NCBI RefSeq assembly: GCF_002954615.1
Contig: NZ_MSCJ01000003.1
Span: 1,559,368-1,623,367, forward strand
Direction of reading: 5' to 3'
DNA length: 64,000 nucleotides
Source: Photobacterium angustum
Lineage (GTDB): Bacteria > Pseudomonadota > Gammaproteobacteria > Enterobacterales > Vibrionaceae
Shown: positions 16,874 to 26,385 of the stretch, in pieces
Layout of the letters: the number at the start of each line of letters is the position of its first letter
Numbering within the stretch: position 1 is the stretch's first letter
Made by a program: the position numbers and the translations under genes
The notes under the pieces: generated by a model
What the model saw: only the letters and a program-made list of their open reading frames with translations
Told to the model about the DNA's origin: nothing
Databases searched by the model: none

Positions 16874-17976
16874 TGGATAAAAAAATAGCTATTATTGGTG
16901 GCGGTTTAAGTGGTCTTTATGCCGCGTATTTACTTGAACAAAAAGGGATCACAGATTATCTGTTATTAGAAGCCCGTGATAGTTTTGGGGGTCGGATCCA
17001 ATCTTTCACACCACACAACACTGAAGCCAGTTTTGATCTGGGGCCAGCATGGTTTTGGCCTGACATTCAACCTGAGTTTTCACAGCTTATTAATGATTTT
17101 CAGTTAGACAGTTTTGCTCAATACGATACCGGTAACATGCTTGTAGAGCGTTCGTTATCTAAAACACCGAATGAAATTTCAGGCTTTGTCACAGAGCCTA
17201 CTTCTATGCGCCTAACTCAAGGTATGAGCGGCTTAATTAAAACGATAAGCGAAAAACTCACTAACACTAATATTCATTGTTCGAAACAAGTGACGAAACT
17301 TGAGCGGCAGGAAAACAAGGTTATTATCCACTACCACGATAGTCAAAATAACACTCAGCAAATGGCAACAAGTGATCATGTCTTGCTCGCGCTGCCACCA
17401 CGGTTAGCGATTGAGCTCATTGAATTCTCGCCTTCGTTACCAGAAACACTTATACAGCAATGGCAACATACAGCGACCTGGATGGCACCTCACGCGAAAT
17501 ATATTGCTGTTTATGAGCGTCCATTTTGGCGAGAGCAACAGCTATCAGGCAGCGTACGCAGTATGGTTGGCCCTATGGTTGAAATTCATGATGCATCGCT
17601 AAGCACAGAGCCAAAACATGCTGCTTTATTCGGGTTTATTGGTATTCCAGCTCAGCAACGTAAGGATATCGGGGAAGAGCAGATTAAGGCTTATTGCCAA
17701 CAACAATTGGTACGTTTATTTGGCGAGCAAGCAGTACAGCCTACAGCTCATATGATAAAAGATTGGGCGCAAGATACATTTACTGCCACAACGCTGGATA
17801 GCCAAGCATTAAGCCATAGCTTAGCACCGCCTCGATCCCCCATTAATAATACTTGGTCGCAACACTTAACAGGTATTGGCAGTGAATGGGCAACGGAATT
17901 TCCGGGTTATTTAGCCGGGGCAACAGAAGCGGCTGAGTTAGGTGTTGAACGGTATCTGGCGCTCTATGAAAAATAA
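16870..17976 (+). CDS. FAD-dependent amine oxidase-family protein
   Basis: 368 aa. The N-terminus has the dinucleotide-binding IAIIGGGLSGLYAAYLLE, then EARDSFGGRIQSF, the GGR motif of flavin amine oxidases, and near the C-terminus TEFPGYLAGATEAAE, matching the family's FAD-binding 'GYMEGAVESG' region. It is shorter than typical monoamine oxidases (about 450 aa). Probable reaction: FAD-dependent oxidation of an amine or related compound in the cytoplasm; the substrate is not identifiable. ATG 16870 overlaps the cupin stop (a second ATG follows at 16873). The transcript ends at the terminator at 18016. Confidence 0.85.
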   Translation: MMDKKIAIIGGGLSGLYAAYLLEQKGITDYLLLEARDSFGGRIQSFTPHNTEASFDLGPAWFWPDIQPEFSQLINDFQLDSFAQYDTGNMLVERSLSKTPNEISGFVTEPTSMRLTQGMSGLIKTISEKLTNTNIHCSKQVTKLERQENKVIIHYHDSQNNTQQMATSDHVLLALPPRLAIELIEFSPSLPETLIQQWQHTATWMAPHAKYIAVYERPFWREQQLSGSVRSMVGPMVEIHDASLSTEPKHAALFGFIGIPAQQRKDIGEEQIKAYCQQQLVRLFGEQAVQPTAHMIKDWAQDTFTATTLDSQALSHSLAPPRSPINNTWSQHLTGIGSEWATEFPGYLAGATEAAELGVERYLALYEK

Positions 17977-18015
17977 GCGCCAAGACGGGGGCAATCAAAC
18001 TTTGTCAATAAAATT

Positions 18016-18040
18016 GCGTAATGATGTATTACGCTTTTTT
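18016..18040 (+). terminator. Terminator after the amine oxidase gene
   Basis: GCGTAAT (18016-18022) and ATTACGC (18028-18034) with a 5-nt loop, followed by six T. It overlaps the last codons and stop of the convergent yjdM gene and may work in both directions. Confidence 0.8.
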
Positions 18041-18364
18041 AACAAATTTTGCAGTAACCATCATGTCACCAGCGCCATCAAGTTTACAGTCTAGTTGGTG
18101 GTCTTTACCTTCAACAATACGTTTAATGACCGCTTTAGTTCCAATTTTTAGTACCAGTGAACTGCCTTTGACTTTCAAATCTTTAATTAGCGTGACCTTA
18201 TCGCCCTCTTGCAATAATGTGCCGTTAACATCTTTCATTATAATAGTTTCTTCCTCTGCAACTTCCGCAGGGTTCCATTCATAGGCACATTCAGGACACA
18301 CTAGGTTCGCTTGATCTTGGTAGACATATTCAGATTGGCAGTTTGGGCACGGCGGTAAAGACAT
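18029..18364 (-). CDS. yjdM: YjdM/PhnA zinc-ribbon protein
   Basis: 111 aa from ATG 18364; seven extra codons upstream are possible but E. coli YjdM starts exactly at MSLPPCPNC. The N-terminal zinc ribbon has CPNC at 6-9 and CPECAYEW, and the C-terminal part shows [16 protein letters not shown] and a C-terminal FVKKA, nearly identical in pattern to E. coli YjdM (formerly PhnA). Despite the old name it is not a phosphonoacetate hydrolase; the cellular role is not settled. Single gene, convergent with the amine oxidase. Confidence 0.93.
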   Translation of the reverse strand: MSLPPCPNCQSEYVYQDQANLVCPECAYEWNPAEVAEEETIIMKDVNGTLLQEGDKVTLIKDLKVKGSSLVLKIGTKAVIKRIVEGKDHQLDCKLDGAGDMMVTAKFVKKA

Positions 18365-18439
18365 AATCACAACTTCTTTAATCAATTAACAATAATGCGC
18401 ATTATGTTAATAGTTATAGCTAGCTAATACGAGTTTAAT

Positions 18440-18469
18440 AAACCGCAATCGCTTGACTGATTGCGGTTT
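18440..18469 (-). terminator. Hairpin terminator after the LRR gene
   Basis: AAACCGCAATC (18440-18450) pairs perfectly with GATTGCGGTTT (18459-18469), loop of 8. On the minus strand only a short, interrupted T-tract follows. Confidence 0.6.
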
Positions 18470-18485
18470 ACGTTAGTGATACGGC

Positions 18486-19319
18486 TTATTTAAGAACCGT
18501 TACGCTGTCATCAGCTTCATAATCGTCTAACTTTGGATTAGCACTAATATCAAGTTTTGTTAATGGATTATCCGTTAACCATAGCGAGCGTAATTTAGGA
18601 TTTTTACTCACATCAACTGACGTCAGCTTATTATCCGTCAGTCTTAGTTTTTCTAACTGCGCGTTATGAGTAACATCTAACGCAACCACTTTGTTATACA
18701 TTAATGATAAGCTTTTTAACTTACTACTCTTGCTTACGTTAACGGTTGTCAGTTGGTTTTCAGCCAATCCCGCCTGTACTAAATTCGGATTGTGGCTAAA
18801 ATCAACGGTCGTGAATTGATTTCGATCTGCCCATAAGTATTTTAGCTGCGGGTTTTTAGATAGATCTAACGTAGTCAATTTATTTGCTACTACCGCTAAA
18901 TCTGTCAAATTAGGGTTATGACTCAAATCAATCTGTGATAATAGATTAAAACTAACCCCTAATTCTTTTAATTGTGGATTTTGACTAACATCAATGTTGT
19001 CGATCTTTGATTTGGTGATAAATACACTTTCTAGGGCTGGGTTATGGGTTAAATCAACATGCTTTAACTCAGAGCCTGATACCTGTAATTCTTTTAATGC
19101 CGGGAAATTTGCTAATTCATCGATGGTGTTGATAGAAAATTGACTACAATCTAACTTAGTGATCGTAGCTGGATCTTCAATTTTCTGAGCCATTACACAC
19201 TGCTTAAAATTATCATCTTTGAATGGTATTTCACTTACCTTACTGTAATCGGCTGCAGCGACTTGTCCTGAAACCATTAACGCTAATGCAGTGAACGCAA
19301 ATTTCTTTGTTAAATCCAT
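18486..19319 (-). CDS. Exported leucine-rich-repeat protein
   Basis: 277 aa from ATG 19319, where MDLTKKFAFTALALMVSGQVAA forms a normal signal peptide; an in-frame ATG at 19376 lies inside a terminator hairpin and is rejected. From about residue 60 it consists of roughly ten LRR units of 21 aa of the form L-x-x-L-x-x-x-x-N-x-L-x-x-(V/I/L)-D-(V/L)-S-x-N-P-x, as in KLRSLWLTDNPLTKLDISANP, similar to the internalin-like/TIGR-type LRRs of marine bacteria. One cysteine pair lies before the repeats (FKQCVMAQ and TKLDCSQF). It is probably periplasmic or secreted, in protein-protein or surface interaction. Its leader contains the hairpin at 19349-19386. Confidence 0.85.
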   Translation of the reverse strand: MDLTKKFAFTALALMVSGQVAAADYSKVSEIPFKDDNFKQCVMAQKIEDPATITKLDCSQFSINTIDELANFPALKELQVSGSELKHVDLTHNPALESVFITKSKIDNIDVSQNPQLKELGVSFNLLSQIDLSHNPNLTDLAVVANKLTTLDLSKNPQLKYLWADRNQFTTVDFSHNPNLVQAGLAENQLTTVNVSKSSKLKSLSLMYNKVVALDVTHNAQLEKLRLTDNKLTSVDVSKNPKLRSLWLTDNPLTKLDISANPKLDDYEADDSVTVLK

Positions 19320-19348
19320 AACTAAACAAACTCCCAAATATATAAACG

Positions 19349-19386
19349 AAAAAACCGCGTGAATGATTTCAAACATTCACGCGGTT
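19349..19386 (-). terminator. Strong terminator between selB and the LRR gene
   Basis: AACCGCGTGAATG (19353-19365) and CATTCACGCGGTT (19374-19386) form a perfect 13-bp stem with an 8-nt loop; on the minus strand a T-run follows (19349-19354). It ends 30 bp before the LRR start codon. Confidence 0.85.
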
Positions 19387-19530
19387 GAGAGCTTAGTTAG
19401 CAAAATACTGTAGGGGAAATATAGGTTACAAAAATTTGCACCGGATCAAATAAATACTTTTTAAGTAAGCACTATTCCATAAAGTCTTGTTTACATTTCA
19501 GTCAGTAATAATAAATAGCAACTACATTCA

Positions 19531-21360
19531 CTAAACCCATGATTTTAAGATAATACGCTCATCACCATCACGACGAACCCAACCATCTTTTTCCATTCTA
19601 TTTGCTAATGGGATTGAGTATTTTCGACTTAATGCTGTGCGATCTTTAATATCTCCCATCGATATACGATCTTGGGGCTGATGCTCTGCTATCACGGCTT
19701 TAACTAAATCAAGATATAAGCCCATATCGAAGTAAATGGTATCATCCAAAGCGGTAATATATTTTTGATGGCTGAGTTGTCTAAGCCACTTTTTACCACC
19801 AGCAACCGTCACTTTATTCAGCTCTAGCCCTGCTTTACCTAACTCGCGTATTTGTTGCAGAATCTCTTGTGCCGCAGAAGGTAATTCGTCTTCGTTATCA
19901 CCTTGCCCTAAGCACCATTTGCCATAACTAACATGCACTTTTTCTTGCAGCTTTAATTGCTGCATTAAAATATCAATCACCGCTTCATTTATACGTAGAC
20001 GTGTTGCTATTTCGGCAGATGACATTGAGATCCCATCAGACAGTAACGTCTGTATTTGTATATAACTATCAGCTAACCAGCTATCTTCTAAACAATAAGG
20101 CGTTAAATAAGTTTGACCTTGTGCCGGCTCAAAACCTGCTTCGATTGTTTCAAAGTAACCTTGTAGAGCGAGTAACATCTCACGTTGTGATTCAGGCTTT
20201 AAAAGCGCAGGTAAATTATCTAATGCTTGGTATAAACGGCGTTTTTGATAACCCATTACAGGTTTTGACCACACAATTTCAGCACCGTGTTGTAGACCAC
20301 AGCCACCTTTTTGGATCATTACTAATCGTTGCCCAAAAATCATTGGGATGGGCTTTTCAAAGGTTAGTCGTGCTAATTGAGTATTCGGAATATAACTTAA
20401 CAATGCCGAGCCATGCCAAGTTCCCATTGCAACTTCAACATGACGTTGTTTACGTTGCTTGAGTTTGTCTGCCGTTTTATTGATACGAACGATGCTCTGA
20501 CTATGTAATGGTGGGGTTATTGTCGCAGATGTTAATAAGTGCCCTCGCCCTACTTCTTTACGGCTGATCCCTTTAACATTCACAGCAACACGGCAGGTGG
20601 CAGATAACTGCTGATGTTGTTGATGATAAGCTTGCAGAGAACGAACTGTCCCCATGATGTTACTAGGAAAGCAGCGAACCTTATCGCCAATACTCAACGT
20701 CCCCTGTGCCAATGTACCTGTAAGTACGGTGCCCATGCCATTTACGACAAAAGAACGATCGATATACATTATTGGGGCTACGACCTGATCATCTGCAACA
20801 TAAGCCAATGCTTTACGCTCAATATTAGCTTTAACCGCCTCAATCAGTAGATCACGTAACGCAGGAATGTTGTCATTTTTTAATGCTGATACGCTGATAA
20901 TCTCAGGTAATAAACCCGTCATCTCCATTACATTATCTAGGGCTTGATCTTCTACCGCACTGAGTTGCTCTGCCGTGACTTTATCGCGCTTATTAATACA
21001 CACGACGATATCTTCTATTCCCATCGCATGTGCAACTTGTAAATGTGAGGTAGTCATCGGCATCCACCCTTCATCTGCCGCTATAACCAGCAATAAAACA
21101 TTAAGGTGCCATACACCTGACACCATATTACGTAGATAACGCTCGTGTCCCGGGACATCCACAACACCAATGGTATTATTGTTATCGTCTTTAAAATAGG
21201 CAAAACCCAAATCTTGTGTCATACCTAATTGTTGTTCATGTGGACGCGCTGTGACGATACCTGTGAGTGCTTCAATTAAAGCGGTTTTACCGTGATCAAC
21301 ATGACCAGCCAAACCAATAACGGCTTGATATTTTTCTACATTATGAGGCTGTGAGACCAT
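19531..21360 (-). CDS. selB: Selenocysteine-specific elongation factor SelB
   Basis: 609 aa, close to E. coli SelB (614). The GTPase domain has GHVDHGKT (19-26), GMTQDLGFAYF, DVPGH (68-72) and NKRD (123-126, in place of the usual TKAD). EF-Tu-like domains II and III follow. The C-terminal ~250 residues are winged-helix domains; the last shows RKYSIPLANRMEKDGWVRRDGDER, the SelB WH4 pattern ('RKYALPLLE...R.GD.R') that binds the SECIS hairpin. It delivers selenocysteyl-tRNA to UGA codons. The SelB-specific GMT(I/Q)DLG(Y/F)A segment separates it from EF-Tu. selA is not in the window, so it could also be a SelB paralogue. Confidence 0.82.
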   Translation of the reverse strand: MVSQPHNVEKYQAVIGLAGHVDHGKTALIEALTGIVTARPHEQQLGMTQDLGFAYFKDDNNNTIGVVDVPGHERYLRNMVSGVWHLNVLLLVIAADEGWMPMTTSHLQVAHAMGIEDIVVCINKRDKVTAEQLSAVEDQALDNVMEMTGLLPEIISVSALKNDNIPALRDLLIEAVKANIERKALAYVADDQVVAPIMYIDRSFVVNGMGTVLTGTLAQGTLSIGDKVRCFPSNIMGTVRSLQAYHQQHQQLSATCRVAVNVKGISRKEVGRGHLLTSATITPPLHSQSIVRINKTADKLKQRKQRHVEVAMGTWHGSALLSYIPNTQLARLTFEKPIPMIFGQRLVMIQKGGCGLQHGAEIVWSKPVMGYQKRRLYQALDNLPALLKPESQREMLLALQGYFETIEAGFEPAQGQTYLTPYCLEDSWLADSYIQIQTLLSDGISMSSAEIATRLRINEAVIDILMQQLKLQEKVHVSYGKWCLGQGDNEDELPSAAQEILQQIRELGKAGLELNKVTVAGGKKWLRQLSHQKYITALDDTIYFDMGLYLDLVKAVIAEHQPQDRISMGDIKDRTALSRKYSIPLANRMEKDGWVRRDGDERIILKSWV

Positions 21361-21673
21361 TACTACGACCTAATTGAAGTGAATAATATTTATATTGAGA
21401 TAAGGTACTAATTGTTGCGCATGTTGAGGCATGAATACGCAGTCATTAATTTATAAAGGTTTATCATCAAATTCTTGAGGTGATAGTAATAAACTTTCGG
21501 ATATTAGTAATTGACTAGTATCAATTTGTATAACAAACAAATATTAGGCTTGTTTTTTAATGAAGTATTTTTGCTTTTATCTGTATGATATTTATTCATA
21601 CTCTTTATTATTGTCTATTCGCAAGCAATAAAAAGCCCCGCTTATTGCAGGGCTTAGTTCTATTTTTAAATTT
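21361..21673. other. Intergenic region upstream of selB
   Basis: 313 bp holding the selB promoter region and the terminator of the lipoprotein gene (21628-21654). No ORF with a ribosome-binding site seen. Confidence 0.5.
21628..21654 (-). terminator. Terminator of the 199-aa lipoprotein gene
   Basis: On the minus strand AGCCCTGC pairs with GCGGGGCT (one T-G wobble), loop AATAA, followed by TTTTTATT. Position is 20 bp after the lipoprotein stop. Confidence 0.8.
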
Positions 21674-22273
21674 CTATCTGATCACGTTATTGTCTTTCAT
21701 ATTCGTGATTAATATTCCCGTTAATTCATCAATAATATTATTCATATCACTTGGATCAACAGATTCTGATGATGTTGACCAAATCGGGTTATGACTTTGC
21801 GTATCAAATAAGGTGAATTCAACGTTCACAAATTCATAAGAAACAGAGTAACTATCATCGTAAATATAACTATAAGAAGTATTGTAGTAACTGTTAAAAC
21901 TAATACCTCGGTTATAGCTATATCCCGTATTACCCGGATATCTTACTTCTTTATCTTCAATGTTTATCAATTTTGCGACAAAAACGGTTTGTGTATTATG
22001 TTTTTTCACATAAGCCGCAATATCGCTTTTAGACGGTAACTCGTTAGGAAAAACTTGCGAACTCGGGATCGCATTTACTCCATGAGTTTGTAATTGTTTT
22101 ACCATATCATCTTCAAAGATCCGTCTTACACGTAAATTGTCAGACATAGCAACAACCATCGTGCTTTTTATTGGAAACTTTGTATATGACGTGTCCACCC
22201 AAGATGATGTTAAATTACTTGAGGAACACGCTGTTAATAGACTGCTTAATAATAAAATAAATAGATAACGCAT
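21674..22273 (-). CDS. Lipoprotein of unknown function (DUF4136-like)
   Basis: 199 aa. The signal peptide ends in the lipobox LLTAC with Cys16, so it is lipidated; Ser at +2 favours the outer membrane. The region WVDTSYTKFPIKSTMVVAMSDNL... followed by RVRRIFEDDMVKQLQTHGV resembles small DUF4136-type lipoproteins (inference). A Tyr/Ser-rich insert lies at about 115-145. It is transcribed divergently from a Sel1-repeat lipoprotein gene, with only 61 bp between, so the two probably share control signals. Function unknown. Confidence 0.75.
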   Translation of the reverse strand: MRYLFILLLSSLLTACSSSNLTSSWVDTSYTKFPIKSTMVVAMSDNLRVRRIFEDDMVKQLQTHGVNAIPSSQVFPNELPSKSDIAAYVKKHNTQTVFVAKLINIEDKEVRYPGNTGYSYNRGISFNSYYNTSYSYIYDDSYSVSYEFVNVEFTLFDTQSHNPIWSTSSESVDPSDMNNIIDELTGILITNMKDNNVIR

Positions 22274-22334
22274 AATACATCCCTTAACTTATGTTCTAAA
22301 ATTAACAATAGTACAGGGATAGGAGAAATCAATT

Positions 22335-23468
22335 ATGATACGACTATTATTACCAGCTTTATTTTTATTTTCCGGCTGTTCTTTAGATATTTTTGATCGT
22401 AATAATAACACTACGGTTAATAACAAAAAAACAGATATAAAAAGTCTCGGCTCTAATATGAAAAACATCCCTCCCCCTAACCCGACATCTTTACAGGAGC
22501 ATATTTTAAAACTAGAAAACGCTAACACCCATCCTATTGAAAAATCAAACCATATTACTGAAATAGAAAAACTTGCAGAGAACGATCCTAATGCCATGTT
22601 CTATCTGGGTACACTATATAGAAATGGAAAGTTGCTCCCGTTGTCACCTGAAAAAGCACGGGAACTTTATAAAAAAGCGGCAGATAATGATCATATAATC
22701 GCACGCTATTACTACGCATTAATGCTTATTGATGGTGAAGGAGGAAATAGCGATCATCTTGAAGCTGAACGTTTGTTATTTATTAATCATTCAAAATCTC
22801 ATTCTCCATCTTCTTATTCTCTTGCTTACCTTTACTTTATTAATGATGAATATATAAACACAATTAAAATCATGGAGGGGGATAATATAAAGAAAAGTAA
22901 AGAAAATGAATATTTACTGGCTATTTCGTACCTTCAAACAAATAATAATATTGAACGAGCGATTGAGCTTTTACAGTCTTCAGCCAATAAAAATCATATT
23001 TATTCACACCATACACTAGGAAAAATTTATCGCTTTGGTATCCATAATGTAAATCGCGATCTAGAAAAAAGTTACTTCCATTTTTCTGCTGCAGCAAAAG
23101 ATAACGATCCAAAAGCACTATATCAACTTGCTACATTAGGGTTTAAATACCCTTTCCTGATTGAAAATGATTATGACGTAGCATTAAAACAGCTAACTAT
23201 AGCGGCCAATAACCAATATGAGCCAGCCACGTTCCAATTGGCTAAGTTGTATGATCAAGGGTATCAAATTAAGCAAGATTATAAAAAAGCACTCTATTGG
23301 TATCAACAATCTGCAGATTTTGGTAATAATCAGGCGATGTATAATTTGGCAAGTATGTACGCGAATGGAGATGGCGTTGCTGAATCTTATGAAAAAGCGG
23401 AATATTGGTTAGAAAAAGCAGCAACTAACGGTAATGAACGCGCACAAAAATTACTTTCTGAACAATAG
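22335..23468 (+). CDS. Sel1-repeat (SLR/TPR-like) lipoprotein
   Basis: 377 aa. Signal peptide with lipobox LFSGC (Cys15). At least five Sel1-like repeats follow, e.g. AMFYLGTLYRNGK...KARELYKKAADNDH and the C-terminal AMYNLASMYANGDG...KAEYWLEKAATNGN, with the A-x-x-x-L-G-x-x-Y-x-x-G pattern. Such proteins act as scaffolds in the periplasm or envelope. The GGAG Shine-Dalgarno sits 8 nt before the ATG. It is followed by a convergent boundary with the giant-protein locus. Confidence 0.88.
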   Translation: MIRLLLPALFLFSGCSLDIFDRNNNTTVNNKKTDIKSLGSNMKNIPPPNPTSLQEHILKLENANTHPIEKSNHITEIEKLAENDPNAMFYLGTLYRNGKLLPLSPEKARELYKKAADNDHIIARYYYALMLIDGEGGNSDHLEAERLLFINHSKSHSPSSYSLAYLYFINDEYINTIKIMEGDNIKKSKENEYLLAISYLQTNNNIERAIELLQSSANKNHIYSHHTLGKIYRFGIHNVNRDLEKSYFHFSAAAKDNDPKALYQLATLGFKYPFLIENDYDVALKQLTIAANNQYEPATFQLAKLYDQGYQIKQDYKKALYWYQQSADFGNNQAMYNLASMYANGDGVAESYEKAEYWLEKAATNGNERAQKLLSEQ

Positions 23469-23532
23469 TACTTATTGTCCCTCTCACTTTATTTTTCATT
23501 TCATCCCCCCTTTATTTCCTCTGAATTTAAAA

Positions 23533-23569
23533 CAAAAAAAACTTGCTTGGCGAATCATTGCCAAGCAAG
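23533..23569 (-). terminator. Terminator at the end of the giant surface-protein locus
   Basis: CTTGCTTGGC (23542-23551) pairs perfectly with GCCAAGCAAG (23560-23569), loop of 8; on the minus strand eight or more T follow. It lies about 35 bp after the stop of the 920-aa gene. Confidence 0.85.
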
Positions 23570-23604
23570 CGTTCCCGTTAATAAATAACGATAATCAATA
23601 AATT

Positions 23605-26367
23605 TTAATCATCAATTTTTATACCAAAGGTTAGTGTTACCGTATCGCCAGGTATAACTGTTCCAACTGTTCCTGTAATTGTGCCTGAACTACCATTCAC
23701 TATATTATTCACCGTACCAGCAGTAATTGATGGTACGCCACCAGCAACAATAAATGAGGTATAAGCAGGCGTTATATCTGAAATTGAAACATTTAGTGCA
23801 TCTTTAATCCCTACATTTTTAGCGATTAATTGATAGAGTACGCATCGGCCTGGCTCAACTGAAAGTTGAGTCGTTAAATAAGGGCCATCAGCAACACCGT
23901 TACAAGTGGTATCAATCGCTTGAAGTTTTTTCACCTCCATATTGGTGTTAGATACTCTTGTTGAATCAATGATTTCAATCACACCACAAGGGCTTGTTAG
24001 GGTTAATGTAGTAAGGTTTGTAACACCTTCCTGCGCATTTGCAGGCACAAATACTTTCACTAAGAGCAGTTTTGTAGATTGCCCTGCAATACTTGTAATA
24101 GATGTAATAGCAACATCTGCGTTGGTTAAATCACCAGAATTATCGGTATCTTCATAAATGACAGAAGTAAACCCAGCGATACTGTTTACAACTCCAATGG
24201 TTATAGGCCCAACGGCATCATTACTGTTATTTGTTAAGGTATGAACATACACTTTTGATCCACCAACATGTGTCACACCAGCCAGATTATTTGATGAGCC
24301 CACACATAAACCACTGTTATCTACAGTAACGGCATCATGTTTTGTATCTGTTGCCCCTGTGGTATCGGAAGTAACTTTAAAGTAGATAGATTGTGTTGTA
24401 CTACCTGCAGAAGCAGGGACGGTGACATCTGCGTAGACAAGTACAGCTGCATCTGGGGCTAAAACAGGGATACCAGAGATAACATTGTCAGTTGCGTCTT
24501 TGAACACAACAGTCCAATCTGCAGGTAAATCCCCTGCATTAAAATCATTATCACTGTATTCAAGTTTATAACCATCCGCGGCTGCTGATGTATTGGTAAC
24601 GTATAAGGTAAAACGTGTTGTCTTACCAGGCTCGACACTATTTGTGGTAACCGCCGAGGCTTCTGCACCAGCACCAAAACCACAGTTGTCATCAGCAGCA
24701 TCACAGCTATCTTCTGTTGTGGTTGCTGTTTCAGCGCGGAAGTTATTCGTTAAATCAACCGTGCTAAGTTCGATAGCACTTAACTGATCGATAACCGTAT
24801 TCGATTTCGAAATGTCATTCGATGAGGTTGCTCGTTTAACGACTTCAAATGGCCCACCCGTTGCATTTGGCGGTAACGTTGCCACTAGCACCACTTTATA
24901 GCCACAGTTACCGTTTACATCTGTTACTTGATAAATACGACAGGTTTGTCCTGACGCTGGGATCCTACCAGTATCAGGATTACTATCGTTATCTGTATCA
25001 ACTAACGGTGTAACGCCATCACTTTTATAAAGGAAGAAGCTAGTGCCTGCTGGGAAGGTAGAGGTTTCATAAGTAATGTTAAATGTATCTTCCGCATTAC
25101 TTGTGTTCCAAATATAGTTGGTAAAGTAAACACGCTCACCTTGTTTCGCTGATGGTACATTCACAGTTTCATGATTGGTATCATCATTACCATCACAGTT
25201 ACTATCTGTACCTGGTGTACAACCACCGTTATTTGCTATCACACTATATTCAGCATTGATTCTGAACGGCACAGTGTTGGTATCAGTAGATTCCAGTTCG
25301 CTATTATCAACTTGCCCACTGTTATCTTCATCGAAACCATAAACACCAAAGTTATAAACTGTACCCGCTGGTGCGCCATTATCAATCATCACTTCAAATG
25401 AAATAGTTGCTGATTCGTTTGAAGCTAGACCATCCATTGTAAATTCAACAATATCGCGGGTTGGACAACTAATTGGGTTATTAATACAAGTCGTGAAACT
25501 CAAATCTGATGTCCCATCAGAGCCACTACCACCAGCGGTATTATTTGATGGTGATATCTGCGTACCCGAGACACTCCAATTTACACCACCGTTAAAGCGC
25601 ATTCCTTCAGGCAATTCATCTTTTAAGATAATGCCATTGGTATTGGCAGGATTCATATCCGTGATACCAATATTGGTATACGTGAAAGTAACAGTATAAG
25701 GCCCGCTTGGTGCAGCGCCATTATCAGCACTGATTGCTTTTGTAATATCAATAATCGGTAAATCAGTGACAGTTACTGTATCTGTATTAGTTTCATTACC
25801 AACCATACCGTTAGCAACGGGTACACCGTTCACATTCACTTGCTGACTGGTTGCGGTAATGGTTAATGAATCAGACTGGTTAAGTGCAGCCGCTGCATCA
25901 ATATCAGTCACAATTACAAAGGAGTAACTTTCGCCCGGAGCCAATGGTCCAATAATATCTGAGTTAGGATCTATCGCTGCAGCTCCAGCATCGGCCACGC
26001 CATCATTTGGCGAAACATCAGGATAAATCGATGCACCAGAAATAACCGTTCCAGGTGGAACAATATCTAAATCATAAGTATCAGTAACATTACCTGTGTT
26101 AGTTAGCACATGAGTAAAGGTTACCTGACCACCTGCCGCACCTAGTTTAGACTGATCAAACGTCAACGTCATTGCAGCTACAGGTTGTACAACAGTTTCA
26201 ACTAAATTTGACGTTGTACTACGATCGATACCAGCACTGTCTCGATACGTCGCACCTGCTTGGTTTTTTATCACTGTTCCTGATTCAGTTAATGCAACTG
26301 CATAAAAACTCATCAATAACGAAACAGGCATCAATACCTTGATGATAAACCTGTAGAAGACATTCAT
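23605..26367 (-). CDS. Exported DUF11-repeat surface protein (920 aa)
   Basis: Signal peptide to about residue 25, then ESGTVIKNQAGATYRDSAG...SN, an N-terminal motif shared with the 1,105-aa and barrel proteins of the locus. The rest is a string of about six beta-sandwich domains of the DUF11/'conserved repeat' type (VTFTHVLTNTGNVTDTYDLD, YTVTFTYTNIGITDMNPANT, TRFTLYVTNTSAAADGYKLE), with paired cysteines in several. The last domain (EVKKLQAIDTTCNGVADGPY...VEPGRCVLYQL) ends on the terminal strand LTFGIKIDD. No membrane anchor or barrel. It follows the OmpA-like lipoprotein gene by 18 bp with a GGAGG Shine-Dalgarno, so it is in the same operon as the barrel gene. Probably a secreted structural or adhesive subunit (inference). 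Confidence 0.75.
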   Translation of the reverse strand: MNVFYRFIIKVLMPVSLLMSFYAVALTESGTVIKNQAGATYRDSAGIDRSTTSNLVETVVQPVAAMTLTFDQSKLGAAGGQVTFTHVLTNTGNVTDTYDLDIVPPGTVISGASIYPDVSPNDGVADAGAAAIDPNSDIIGPLAPGESYSFVIVTDIDAAAALNQSDSLTITATSQQVNVNGVPVANGMVGNETNTDTVTVTDLPIIDITKAISADNGAAPSGPYTVTFTYTNIGITDMNPANTNGIILKDELPEGMRFNGGVNWSVSGTQISPSNNTAGGSGSDGTSDLSFTTCINNPISCPTRDIVEFTMDGLASNESATISFEVMIDNGAPAGTVYNFGVYGFDEDNSGQVDNSELESTDTNTVPFRINAEYSVIANNGGCTPGTDSNCDGNDDTNHETVNVPSAKQGERVYFTNYIWNTSNAEDTFNITYETSTFPAGTSFFLYKSDGVTPLVDTDNDSNPDTGRIPASGQTCRIYQVTDVNGNCGYKVVLVATLPPNATGGPFEVVKRATSSNDISKSNTVIDQLSAIELSTVDLTNNFRAETATTTEDSCDAADDNCGFGAGAEASAVTTNSVEPGKTTRFTLYVTNTSAAADGYKLEYSDNDFNAGDLPADWTVVFKDATDNVISGIPVLAPDAAVLVYADVTVPASAGSTTQSIYFKVTSDTTGATDTKHDAVTVDNSGLCVGSSNNLAGVTHVGGSKVYVHTLTNNSNDAVGPITIGVVNSIAGFTSVIYEDTDNSGDLTNADVAITSITSIAGQSTKLLLVKVFVPANAQEGVTNLTTLTLTSPCGVIEIIDSTRVSNTNMEVKKLQAIDTTCNGVADGPYLTTQLSVEPGRCVLYQLIAKNVGIKDALNVSISDITPAYTSFIVAGGVPSITAGTVNNIVNGSSGTITGTVGTVIPGDTVTLTFGIKIDD

Positions 26368-26385
26368 ATGACGCTCCTCCGCCGA

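Noticed and set aside
20001-20462. 153-aa plus-strand frame inside selB
   Set aside because: Lies antisense to conserved SelB sequence; no independent support.
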